Position numbers and translations under genes: made by a program. Shown here in pieces: positions 41,343 to 49,378 of a DNA stretch of 64,000 bases. The notes under the pieces are model-generated. The model was not told the DNA's origin. It ran no database searches and saw only the letters and a program-made list of their open reading frames with translations. Numbering within the stretch: position 1 is the first letter of the stretch; the number at the start of each line of letters is the position of its first letter. This stretch comes from Rubrimonas cliftonensis (GTDB lineage Bacteria > Pseudomonadota > Alphaproteobacteria > Rhodobacterales > Rhodobacteraceae): positions 1-64,000 of the forward strand of contig NZ_FNQM01000001.1 of assembly GCF_900107585.1 (NCBI RefSeq), given 5' to 3'.

Positions 41343-41494
41343 GTTGATACGTTAACCCCGGATCACGATGCGATTCGTCGCAGGCGCTTCAGGGCTAGGT
41401 GGTGGATTCGATTAACGCTCGCTCGGAACGGTCGATCTGGCGCGTCTACTCGTGTCGCCGCGGCGTTCTGGCGGCGCGGCGAGAGCATGATCTG

Positions 41495-42574
41495 ATGTCG
41501 CTCGTCGACCGGAACATCGGCAACGCGTTCGGCGACTGGAGCGTGGAGCCGACGACCGACCTCAAGCTGTTTCCGCCGTCGCGATCCGACCATTTCCTGC
41601 CCTATCAGATCCGCCTGCCGGTCGAGCTGACCGACGATGACATGGCGGCGATAGATTATGACGGCGACGGAAGCCTCGGAGCGACCGTGTTCGGCCCCGA
41701 ACAGGAAAAGCACTCCAATCAGGACTTCTGCGTGTGCGGCGCGATCGCCGACGACCGCGGCCGCAGGCTCTCGTTCTCGGTGGTCTGCGACGGCGTGAGC
41801 ACCGGCGCGTTCTGGACCCAGCGCGGGGCCCAGGTCGCGTCCTTCAGCGCCTACGCCGTTCTGAAGCAGATGTGGCGGGAAGGGATGTCCTCGGCGGAGA
41901 GGATCACCGAAGCCCATGTCGAGGCGTTCCGCGAGCGATGCGCAGAGCGGATCGCCGCGGCGATCAAGGCCGACCGCAGCAATCTGCTCTATGACGTGCA
42001 CGGCTACCCGCCCGACTTCGCCGCCAGGGTGTTTCTCAAGAACCGCGACGGCATGGACGTCTGGCACCATTCCACGATCATCGTGGCGGCGGTCGCGCAT
42101 AACGGCGGCCTGATCGCGTTCGCGGGCGATGGCGGCGTCAGCCTTCTGCGCCGGAGCAGGGGCGGCGAGGAGAGCGTCAGGTCGATCCTGCGCTCCACCG
42201 ACGATCTGGCGATCTCGAAGTTCGTTTCGCCGATGGTGCGCGCGAGCGACATCGCGGCCGGGGTGATCGACACCACCGACGTCGAGCATGTCCAGATAAC
42301 AACCTGTTCCGACGGCGTGGACAGGACGCTGAGCAAAGCGGACGTCACGCTTGAGGCGTTCGCCGGCGAGTTCGGCGACAGCGAGGCGCTGGCGGCGGGT
42401 CTGGAAGCCTTGCCGTCGCGTTTCGGCGAATTTGCCGAGCGCGACAACTACGCGCTGGCGATCATCGCGTGGCCGCGGATCGAGCGCCCCGCCGCGTCGG
42501 GCGCCGGCGCGCCGGAGGCGCAGTCCGGGGCGGGGCAGGGCCTCGACGACGCCGGCGCGCCGAGCCCGACATGA
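41495..42574 (+). CDS. PP2C-family protein phosphatase
   Basis: A 359-aa Mg/Mn-dependent Ser/Thr phosphatase of the bacterial PP2C type. Metal-site motifs are present though divergent: HSNQDF (D77), VVCDGVSTGAFWTQRGAQVAS (D99-G100), AFAGDGGVSLLRR, TTCSDGVDRTL (D273) and the final ERDNYALAIIAW (D317-N318). The first 55 residues and a Pro/Ala tail are specific to this protein. I use ATG 41495; an upstream GTG (41399) would add 32 Arg-rich residues. It is the first of a phosphatase-kinase-vWA series, so the likely role is to reset proteins phosphorylated by the next gene product. Confidence 0.82.
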   Translation: MSLVDRNIGNAFGDWSVEPTTDLKLFPPSRSDHFLPYQIRLPVELTDDDMAAIDYDGDGSLGATVFGPEQEKHSNQDFCVCGAIADDRGRRLSFSVVCDGVSTGAFWTQRGAQVASFSAYAVLKQMWREGMSSAERITEAHVEAFRERCAERIAAAIKADRSNLLYDVHGYPPDFAARVFLKNRDGMDVWHHSTIIVAAVAHNGGLIAFAGDGGVSLLRRSRGGEESVRSILRSTDDLAISKFVSPMVRASDIAAGVIDTTDVEHVQITTCSDGVDRTLSKADVTLEAFAGEFGDSEALAAGLEALPSRFGEFAERDNYALAIIAWPRIERPAASGAGAPEAQSGAGQGLDDAGAPSPT

Positions 42575-42677
42575 CCCGACGGACCGTGACGCGCGCCATG
42601 CGGCGCCCCGGAACCGTCACGGACGTCGCGCAGTCGGGCCGCGCCGGCGCGGCGCGTCTGCTCAATCACGGGTCGCC

Positions 42678-44042
42678 ATGCTGACGGCCTACACCGTGAA
42701 GCAGCTCGCCGGCGGGGAGTTCCAGCTCCGCAACAGCGGCGGCGGATCGGGCGGCGGCGCCCTCGTCACGATCAGGTTTCCGAAGCCGTTCCCGAAGGGA
42801 TGGCCGCGCGGCGGCGCCGAGGGCTACGCCGTGCCGGCGACCATGAGCAGCCCCGCGCTGGGCGACGTGCCCTGCATCGTGAAGGCGTTCCGCAACGGGC
42901 TGCCGGGCCGCGGGGACCGGATGGACAAGCTGGTGGGACACGGGCTCGCGCGCTCCCATGACTGGCTGTTTTCGGGCGTTCCCTTCGCCTCGGTAAGGCG
43001 CGCCACGGTCAACGGCGTGCCGCTGGACGACAGCAACATCTCGATCCACGTCTGCTACGACGTCAACGGCGAGGATTTCGCCCACCTCAAGAACCATGAC
43101 GCGTTCGACGCGTTCGACGCCGACGAGAGAGGCTGGCTGGCGGCCCAGCTCTGCGAGACCGTCGCCGGTCTGGAGAAGCGGCGGATCGTCCACGGCGACC
43201 TGTCCCATGGCAACATCATGATCGGGTGGGACGACGAGCGGCGTCGGGTGGAATGCGTCCTCATCGACTACGACGGTTTCACGGCAGCCGGCACGCCGCC
43301 GCTGCCGCGCCGCCACGCCGGTCAGCCGATCCGCATGCTCGGCTCCCCGGGCTACCAGCACCCCGAGCTGATGCGGCGCAGCAGCGCCGACCCCGCCGGC
43401 GCCGACGAGGGCGTGTTCGTCGAGAACGACCGCTTCGCGCTTGGCGTGCTGTGCTGCGAACTGATGGTGTGGCGATCCTCTGTCAGGCAGGCGCTGCTAC
43501 GCGACGAACTCCTGTCGCCGGAGGCGCTGGCGACAGGGCGCGACGTGATCCCGAAGGAGCTCTCCCGCGGTTGGCCGGACGGCGCCGACCTGCTCGCCGA
43601 GGCGCTGCGCGCGCCCACGGCCGCCGATCTGCCCGAACCGCACGCGTGGCTGCGCGCCATGGGCCGCAGGGTCGACGACCATGCGCCGGCCGAGTGGACG
43701 ACGCCGAAGCCGGTCATGCGGATCTCGCGCCAGAGCGGCGGGCCGCACAGCCCGATCAGCGTGCGCCGGAGGGTCGAGTTCGGTCACAGCGCGCAGGGCG
43801 CCGGCGACCTTTCGGCGATCGACCCGCGGCTCGCGCCGGTAGGCTTCGCCTACGAACGCGCGGACGGCGCGCTGACCCTCAAACTCACCTTCGACTGGCC
43901 CGAACTCGTGACCGTGACGCGGAGCGACCGCATGCTGAGGCTGGATGCGCGCAAGGCGCCGCGGCCGCGTCCGCTCACCTTCGAGGTCGGCCCCACCGAT
44001 GTCATTCGCTCCGACGGATGGCGTTTCGACTTCAGCCCCTAA
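42678..44042 (+). CDS. Atypical Ser/Thr protein kinase
   Basis: A 454-aa protein with a protein-kinase fold in its first 300 residues. The ATP-binding Lys is probably K69 (PCIVKAF). The catalytic loop is VHGDLSHGNIMIG (H172, D174, N179) and the metal-binding motif is LIDYDGF (DYDG at 197-200 in place of DFG). A GSPGYQHPELM segment corresponds to the activation-loop end, and NDRFALGVLCCELM to the F helix. After a linker, a beta-rich C-terminal domain (about 365-454, RRRVEFGHSAQGAGDLSAID to the end) is unassigned. No TM helix. A 103-bp gap separates it from the phosphatase and 36 bp from the vWA gene. Confidence 0.78.
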   Translation: MLTAYTVKQLAGGEFQLRNSGGGSGGGALVTIRFPKPFPKGWPRGGAEGYAVPATMSSPALGDVPCIVKAFRNGLPGRGDRMDKLVGHGLARSHDWLFSGVPFASVRRATVNGVPLDDSNISIHVCYDVNGEDFAHLKNHDAFDAFDADERGWLAAQLCETVAGLEKRRIVHGDLSHGNIMIGWDDERRRVECVLIDYDGFTAAGTPPLPRRHAGQPIRMLGSPGYQHPELMRRSSADPAGADEGVFVENDRFALGVLCCELMVWRSSVRQALLRDELLSPEALATGRDVIPKELSRGWPDGADLLAEALRAPTAADLPEPHAWLRAMGRRVDDHAPAEWTTPKPVMRISRQSGGPHSPISVRRRVEFGHSAQGAGDLSAIDPRLAPVGFAYERADGALTLKLTFDWPELVTVTRSDRMLRLDARKAPRPRPLTFEVGPTDVIRSDGWRFDFSP

Positions 44043-44078
44043 CCAGCCTTCGCCCGGCATCAGGACAGGAGATCGACC

Positions 44079-44720
44079 ATGCCCGCATCCCGCGTAACGT
44101 CCGAAACTCCCTGGCACGTCGTCTTCGTCATCGACGACAGTCACTCGATGTCAGGCCCGCCCGCCGACGCCGTCAACGAGTCGCTCAAGCACCTGCTCGC
44201 CCAGCTCGAGATGTCGTCGCAGGGCAAGAAGCCCTACTTCAAGGTCTCGATCATCGCGTTCGGCTCGTCGGTCCAGCCGATCTGCGAGGCCGCCGCGGAG
44301 ACCGACGTGGACGCCGACGCCATCGCCACCTTCGGCGGCAATCTCGGGGGAACCGACGCAGCGGCGGCGTTCGATGAGACCGCTGCGCTGTTGCGGCGTC
44401 ATCCCGGCAAGGCGTCGGACTTCACGCCCTTCGTGTTCTTCTTCTCCGACGGCGCGCCCGCCGACGACAAGCTGGCGCTGGCTGCGGCGGAGAAGGTGAA
44501 GAATCTCGACATTCCGGCCGGGAAGCCCTGGATCGTCAGCATCGGCTTGGGCGACGGTGTGCAGGAAGACTTCATGAAGTCGGCGGCGACCACTTCCGAG
44601 CTCTACAAGTGGCTGCGGACGCCGGCCGACATCGTGAAGTTCCTGCCGGCGATCGGCACGGTCGCGCAGACCACCGCCGGCGGCGCCGAGGGGGTCGCGG
44701 CGGGCGTCATGCAGTTCTGA
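44079..44720 (+). CDS. TerY-like vWA-domain protein
   Basis: A 213-aa cytoplasmic von Willebrand factor A protein. The MIDAS is complete: DDSHSMS (D19, S21, S23), T92 in GNLGGTDAAAAF and D124 in FFFSDGAPADD. The hydrophobic strands WHVVFVID, KVSIIAFG and PWIVSIGLG fit a single vWA fold with a short tail. vWA, PP2C and kinase genes side by side recall the TerY-P triads described with tellurite-resistance type clusters, where the vWA protein is thought to be a kinase/phosphatase-regulated scaffold. It converges on the minus-strand operon with a 33-bp gap. Confidence 0.83.
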   Translation: MPASRVTSETPWHVVFVIDDSHSMSGPPADAVNESLKHLLAQLEMSSQGKKPYFKVSIIAFGSSVQPICEAAAETDVDADAIATFGGNLGGTDAAAAFDETAALLRRHPGKASDFTPFVFFFSDGAPADDKLALAAAEKVKNLDIPAGKPWIVSIGLGDGVQEDFMKSAATTSELYKWLRTPADIVKFLPAIGTVAQTTAGGAEGVAAGVMQF

Positions 44721-44753
44721 GGCGCGCCGGCGCGCGCCGTGGCGCTGCGCACG

Positions 44754-45032
44754 CTAGACGCTGCGCCGCGCGGTGACGGCGGTCGGCAGCGGCGTCTCCA
44801 CGCCGAGCTCGGCGAACTCCACGACGGCGAAGCGCATCGCGCTGCACGCCGGGTGCGCGATCGCCCGGCCGGTCGCGGCGTCCCGGAAGCCAAGTCGCCA
44901 TGCGCGAGGGTCGCCGCGCGCATCGACCACGACGCCGCGCGTCGGCCGCAGCGCCGGGTCGGCCGCCGCGCGTTGCGCCGCGACCGCCTGCGCCATCAGC
45001 ACATGCTCGTCGTTCGCCACATCGAGGGACAT
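44754..45032 (-). CDS. 92-aa protein of unknown function, end of the minus-strand operon
   Basis: From ATG 45032 it reads MSLDVANDEHVLMAQAVAAQ, followed by a compact alpha/beta sequence (TRGVVVDARGDPRAWRLGF and MRFAVVEFAELGVE). The composition is that of a folded protein, not an antisense artefact. No family recognised. It starts 50 bp after the membrane protein gene and ends face to face with the vWA gene. Being last in the operon, it could be a regulator or a partner of the kinase. Confidence 0.5.
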   Translation of the reverse strand: MSLDVANDEHVLMAQAVAAQRAAADPALRPTRGVVVDARGDPRAWRLGFRDAATGRAIAHPACSAMRFAVVEFAELGVETPLPTAVTARRSV

Positions 45033-45082
45033 CCGGCGCCTCCACGCGCATCTCCGCCGCCGGAAGCGATAGCGCGACGCGG

Positions 45083-45988
45083 TTAAGGCTTTCTCGACGG
45101 GGACCGGCCGATCGCGACGAACAGCGCGATGGCGATGAGCGGCGATCCGATCACGACGAGCGTGGCGGGGAGGCGCCACCCCAGATCGCGCCACCGCGCG
45201 ACGATCGCGCAGAGCGCAGCGCCGAATGCGCAGGACAGGATGCACAGTGCGAGCCGGAAACCGGAACTCCAGCCCGCCGGGGAGGCCGTCAGTTCGAGGA
45301 CGGTCCACTCCGCGAGCCCGGCGAGAACGGGCGGCGCCCCATCCGCGCGGTCGAGCCTGACGCTTCCGCCGGCGTCGCCGAGCGCCGCGACGTGAAGCAG
45401 GGCGAGACCGGGCCCCGCGGCCGCGAGGGACAGGATCATCGCGGAGAGGAACCGGGCGCGCCCCAGCCGCAGCGCGTGGCCGCCCGGCCGCCGGGAGCGC
45501 CTCGCCATGCCGAGGAGGATGTTGAGGATCGGAACGAAGAACAGCGCCAGCAGCGGATCCTTCACCTCGCCGTCGCGAGCGCGCAGGAGCGCCGCTCGGG
45601 AGAGGACGCCGACGGCGCCAAGCGCGACGAGGATCGACGCGGCCTCCGCAGCCGCGTCGGCCCAGGGCGGCGTCGCCGGCAGCAGCATGAGCAGCGCAAA
45701 CAGGCAGCGCAGGGCGAAGTCGCGGCGGCCGAAGCTCCGCGGCGCAGGCGTCGGCGGCGCCGGCTGCGGCGCAGGGGGCGGCGCGCCGCGCGCCGCCGTC
45801 GGGTCGGCGCTCGGCCGTTGAGCGCTCCCCGGGCTCGAGGGCCGGGCCGGGCGGCGCGCTTTGGCCTCGCCGGGCTCGCTCCCGGCGCCGCCGGGCGGGT
45901 CGGCCAGGGATGGATCGGGCCGCCCCGGCCGGTCCAGCCGCATGACAAAGGCGTGCAGCGCCCAGAAGTCGTTGTCGAAACGGGACAC
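45083..45988 (-). CDS. Multi-span membrane protein with Pro-rich linker
   Basis: A 301-aa protein, start probably GTG 45988 (10 nt after the upstream stop) or ATG 45943. An N-terminal cytoplasmic segment (VSRFDNDFWALHAFVMRLDR) is followed by a Pro/Ala-rich linker (PPPAPQPAPPTPAP) and then about six hydrophobic helices, including FALRCLFALLMLLPATPP, LLALFFVPILNILLGMA, FLSAMILSLAAAGPGLALL and TLVVIGSPLIAIALFVAIG. No known family recognised. As part of the operon with MotA- and MotB-like genes it may complete the membrane complex. Confidence 0.6.
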   Translation of the reverse strand: MSRFDNDFWALHAFVMRLDRPGRPDPSLADPPGGAGSEPGEAKARRPARPSSPGSAQRPSADPTAARGAPPPAPQPAPPTPAPRSFGRRDFALRCLFALLMLLPATPPWADAAAEAASILVALGAVGVLSRAALLRARDGEVKDPLLALFFVPILNILLGMARRSRRPGGHALRLGRARFLSAMILSLAAAGPGLALLHVAALGDAGGSVRLDRADGAPPVLAGLAEWTVLELTASPAGWSSGFRLALCILSCAFGAALCAIVARWRDLGWRLPATLVVIGSPLIAIALFVAIGRSPSRKP

Positions 45989-45998
45989 TGCGGCGCGC

Positions 45999-47774
45999 CT
46001 AGCCGCAGTCGGGGGGAGCCGAGGCGCGCGATCCCTCCCCCGAGAGCAATGCGTCGCGGTTGATCGTGGCGCGGAACACCACCCGACGCGAGCGCGGCGC
46101 GTCCTCGATGCCGGTCGCGGGGTCGAGGATCGGCCGCGACGACGAATGCCCGACCGCGACGAGGCGACTGCGCGCCCATCGCCCGAGCGCGGTGTCGCCG
46201 GTGAAGGCGAGACATGCCTCCAGCACCGCATAGGCGCGGCGTTGCGACAGGTCCAGATTCAACCGGTACGCCGTCGCTCCGTCGGGAGCGCCCTCCCACT
46301 CCGAGGACGCATGTCCCTCGATCCGCGCCTCGTCGATCACGTCTCCGACGCGGCACAACGCGCTGAGCCACGGCGTGCAGAGGTCGCGCAGCAGCGCCGA
46401 CTGCGCCGGGCCCACGGCGGCCTCCTGCGATGCGAACGCGGTCGCCTCGCCGAAGGTGATCGCGCCGGTGGCGCGGTCAATGGCGCCGCCTCCGGCCGCG
46501 ACGGTCGCGCCGACGGCCGCCTCGACTTCGGCGACGACGTCGCGCCGCGCGGCGGAGAGCGCCGCCTCCAGCCGGCTCTGCGCCGTTTCTCCCGCGCGCA
46601 CGGCGTTCTCCACCCGCTCTGCGCCGAACTCCAGCGCCAGCCGGTGGAGCGCGAGCGTCTCGCCGAGCGTTCCGGCCCCGGCCGCCGCCAGCGCCGTCTC
46701 GCGCGTGGCGCGGTCCATGGCCGCTCCCGCCGCCAGCCATTCCAGCGCCGCGTCCTCTCCGGCGGCGTCGACGAGCGCTTCGAGCAGCCTGCCGGCCTCG
46801 GCCTCGCGCTGCGTGTCTTCCCGCGCAAGAAGCGCCGCTGCGCGGTTCAGCGCGTCGGGTCTGGCGAGCGCTTCGAGCAGGGCGGGCGGCGTCCGATCGA
46901 GCTGCTCCACGATGCGCGCCGCGGGGCCCGGCGGCGCGAGCGCGGCCCCGCCGGCAAGCGCGCGCGCCGTCTGGGCGAGCTGCGCGCCGCCGCCGGGCAG
47001 AACCTGTGCGCCCGCGATCGCGTCGAGGATGTCGGGGTCCGCCGCCGTCGCGGCGCCGGCCTTCAGCCAGTCCAGCGCGGCCTCGGGACCGGCGGCGGCG
47101 ATCAGCGCGCCGAGCAGCGGCTGGATGCGATCGCGTCCGACGGTCGCCTCTGTCGCCAGTCCTTCGGCGGCGCGGAGCAGGGCGTCCGGCTCCGAAAGAC
47201 GGTCGAGCGCCCAGGCGGGGACGTCGGCGAGCTTTCGGGCGATTTCCGCGGCAGGCCCGGGCGGCGTGACCGCGGCGCCCTCGGACAGGGCCTGCGCCAC
47301 GCGCGCCAGCTCCGCCACCCCGCCCTTCGGCAGGCCCGACGCAGCCTTCAGCAGCGCCAGCGCATCGGGGTCGGCGACGATCCGTTCGCCGCGCTGCGGA
47401 GAATACAGCGCGGCCCCCGACCGCAGGCGCTCCAGAGCGTCGGCCGCCGCCTCCGCTCCAACCGCGCCAAGCCACGCGTTCAGCGCCTCGAATGTTCCGC
47501 GATCGAGTGGGCTCGCAAGCGCCGCGGCGAGCCTGCCGTCGCGCGCCGCCTGCGCGACGGCTTCGCGCGCCGCCGGCGCCAGCGCCGCCAGCGGGTCGTC
47601 GCCGCTGCGCGCGCGTTCGGCCTCGAGCGCCTGCTCCGCGCTCAGCTTGCCCTTCTCCGAGATCGCGACGACGAGCAGGAGGACGAAGACCGCCAGCATG
47701 AAGACTTCGGCGATGGCGAGACCGAGGACGACGCCGCGCTCCGGGCCGCGGCGAAGGGAGGACGCGCCGATCAT
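45999..47774 (-). CDS. MotB/ZorB-like OmpA-domain protein
   Basis: A 591-aa inner-membrane anchored protein. The N-terminal TM helix (about 15-38) begins GVVLGLAIAEVFMLAVFVLL and holds an acidic residue, E23, where MotB and ZorB carry the proton-binding Asp. The middle (about 90-400) contains internal repeats of about 115 residues, e.g. GAAVTPPGPAAEIARKL...SEPDALLRAAEGL and GAALAPPGPAARIVEQL...ARPDALNRAAALL, predicted helical. The C-terminal region is OmpA-like: IEGHASSEW, YRLNLDLSQRRAYAVLEACL, RLVAVGHSSSRPI and a closing RRVVFRATI, a peptidoglycan-binding fold. It overlaps the MotA-like gene by four bases (ATGA). Confidence 0.75.
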   Translation of the reverse strand: MIGASSLRRGPERGVVLGLAIAEVFMLAVFVLLLVVAISEKGKLSAEQALEAERARSGDDPLAALAPAAREAVAQAARDGRLAAALASPLDRGTFEALNAWLGAVGAEAAADALERLRSGAALYSPQRGERIVADPDALALLKAASGLPKGGVAELARVAQALSEGAAVTPPGPAAEIARKLADVPAWALDRLSEPDALLRAAEGLATEATVGRDRIQPLLGALIAAAGPEAALDWLKAGAATAADPDILDAIAGAQVLPGGGAQLAQTARALAGGAALAPPGPAARIVEQLDRTPPALLEALARPDALNRAAALLAREDTQREAEAGRLLEALVDAAGEDAALEWLAAGAAMDRATRETALAAAGAGTLGETLALHRLALEFGAERVENAVRAGETAQSRLEAALSAARRDVVAEVEAAVGATVAAGGGAIDRATGAITFGEATAFASQEAAVGPAQSALLRDLCTPWLSALCRVGDVIDEARIEGHASSEWEGAPDGATAYRLNLDLSQRRAYAVLEACLAFTGDTALGRWARSRLVAVGHSSSRPILDPATGIEDAPRSRRVVFRATINRDALLSGEGSRASAPPDCG

Positions 47775-49378
47775 CCTGCGCTCCCGCCGGCGTTGCGCAG
47801 TCGGTGCGCCAGCTTGTCGGCCTCCATCACCGCGTCGCCCCAGGCGGATCGCGCGCCCTCGGTTTCGTCGAGCACCGCCTCGATCTGCTCCCGCGCCGCA
47901 ATGAAGCTCGCCGCGCCCCCGTCGAGAACCCTGGCGAGCCCCTCGACGGCTGCGCGCAGCGATCCCACCTCCGCCGTGAGCGCCTGCGAAGCCTCCGCCG
48001 AGGAGGCGTCCACGCGCCGCCCGGCCGCCCCGATCGCGTCGACCGCGGCGGCGAGACGCTCCTCGAAGGCGCGGCCCTGCCGCTGAGCCGCGTCGCCGAA
48101 GGTCGTCGTCGCCGTGACGAGGCGCTCGTGCGCCTGGGTCGCGCCGTCCGCCAGGCGTGTCGCGTCGGCCGCCATGGCGTCCGCGCGCGTGGCGAGCTTC
48201 GCGGCGACTTCGGCTGCGCCGGCGCCGAGCGCGTCGAACTCCGCGAGCACGCGGCGCATCGCCTCGCCATGGCCGGCCGCGGCCGCTCCGAGACCGTTCT
48301 CGAGCGAACGCGCCACCTCCTGCGCCCTCGCTTCGACGCCGGCCAGCAGCGCGGCGAGGCCGTCGCGGGAGGCGGCCATCGCGGCCGTCAGTTCGGCGGC
48401 CGCCGCGGCGAGCCTTTCGGCGCTGGCCTCCGCCGCCTCGGCCACCGCGGCGTGGTGGGCGTCGGCGTGGCGCCTCGCGGCGTCGACGAGCGCCGCCTCG
48501 GCGGCGTCGCGCGTCCGCCCCGCCGCCGTCGCCTGCGCCTGCGCCGCCGCGTCGACGCCCGCGACGAGCCGCGCCGAAGCCTGCGCCAGCGCCGTCTCCA
48601 CCTTTTCGGCGCCGGCGGCGAACCGCTCAGCCGCTCCCGACAGCGACGCGTCGAGCCTTCGCATGAGCGCATCGGATCCGGCCGCCGCCTGTGAGCGCCC
48701 GGCCTCGGCGGCCTCTGCGCCGCGACGCTCCATGTCCGCGATCATCGCCGACAGGACGCGGCCGACCTCCTCGGCGATCGCCGTCGCACGGGCGGACGCA
48801 TCGGCCTGCGCCGCCTCGCCGGCGGCGGAGACGCGCTCGGCCACGACCCTCCGGATCGCGGCGTCGAGGCCTTCGAGATTGGCGGCCACCTTCTCGCCGG
48901 CCATGCGCGCGGCTTCGGCCGCGGCCCGCGCCTCATCCGCGACATCCGACAGCGAAACGGCCGGATCCTGCGAGTCCGCGCCCTGATTTATGGTCGCGCG
49001 CAGCAGGACCCCGGTGATCGTGGACGCCAGCGCCACGCCGAAGCCGACGATGATGCCTCCGACGGAGCCGACCATCGCACCGTCCGCGCCGACCGATTGC
49101 AGCAGCGTCAGGGCCAGGCTGACCAGCGTGAACAGGAACCCCAGATAGTAGCAGTTGTCGCCAATCGCCTCGACGCCGCCGCGACGTCCCTTCGCGGCGA
49201 GGCTCGCCGCAGCGTAGCCCACGATGACCAGCGCCGGCCAAACCCAGATGATCCACGGGCTTGCGTCCGCAAACCTGAGGGCGAGGATGCCGGCTCCGCC
49301 GGCTGTCGCTGCGATGAGGAACCAGCCGGGACCGGAGCGCAGGACATTCGGCCGCCGCGACGAAGCGCGCGCCGTCAT
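47771..49378 (-). CDS. MotA/ZorA-like membrane protein with long coiled coil
   Basis: A 535-aa protein with four predicted TM helices in the first 127 residues (about 18-36, 41-62, 76-94, 103-126), including CYYLGFLFTLVSLALTLLQ and VGGIIVGFGVALASTITGVL, followed by about 400 residues of Ala/Glu/Arg-rich helix that should form a long cytoplasmic coiled coil. This architecture matches MotA/ExbB-like channel proteins with a tail, as in ZorA of Zorya defence systems. Sequence identity to any named family is not evident by eye, so the assignment rests on topology and on its OmpA-type partner. It overlaps both neighbours by 4 bp (47771-47774 and 49375-49378). Confidence 0.55.
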   Translation of the reverse strand: MTARASSRRPNVLRSGPGWFLIAATAGGAGILALRFADASPWIIWVWPALVIVGYAAASLAAKGRRGGVEAIGDNCYYLGFLFTLVSLALTLLQSVGADGAMVGSVGGIIVGFGVALASTITGVLLRATINQGADSQDPAVSLSDVADEARAAAEAARMAGEKVAANLEGLDAAIRRVVAERVSAAGEAAQADASARATAIAEEVGRVLSAMIADMERRGAEAAEAGRSQAAAGSDALMRRLDASLSGAAERFAAGAEKVETALAQASARLVAGVDAAAQAQATAAGRTRDAAEAALVDAARRHADAHHAAVAEAAEASAERLAAAAAELTAAMAASRDGLAALLAGVEARAQEVARSLENGLGAAAAGHGEAMRRVLAEFDALGAGAAEVAAKLATRADAMAADATRLADGATQAHERLVTATTTFGDAAQRQGRAFEERLAAAVDAIGAAGRRVDASSAEASQALTAEVGSLRAAVEGLARVLDGGAASFIAAREQIEAVLDETEGARSAWGDAVMEADKLAHRLRNAGGSAG

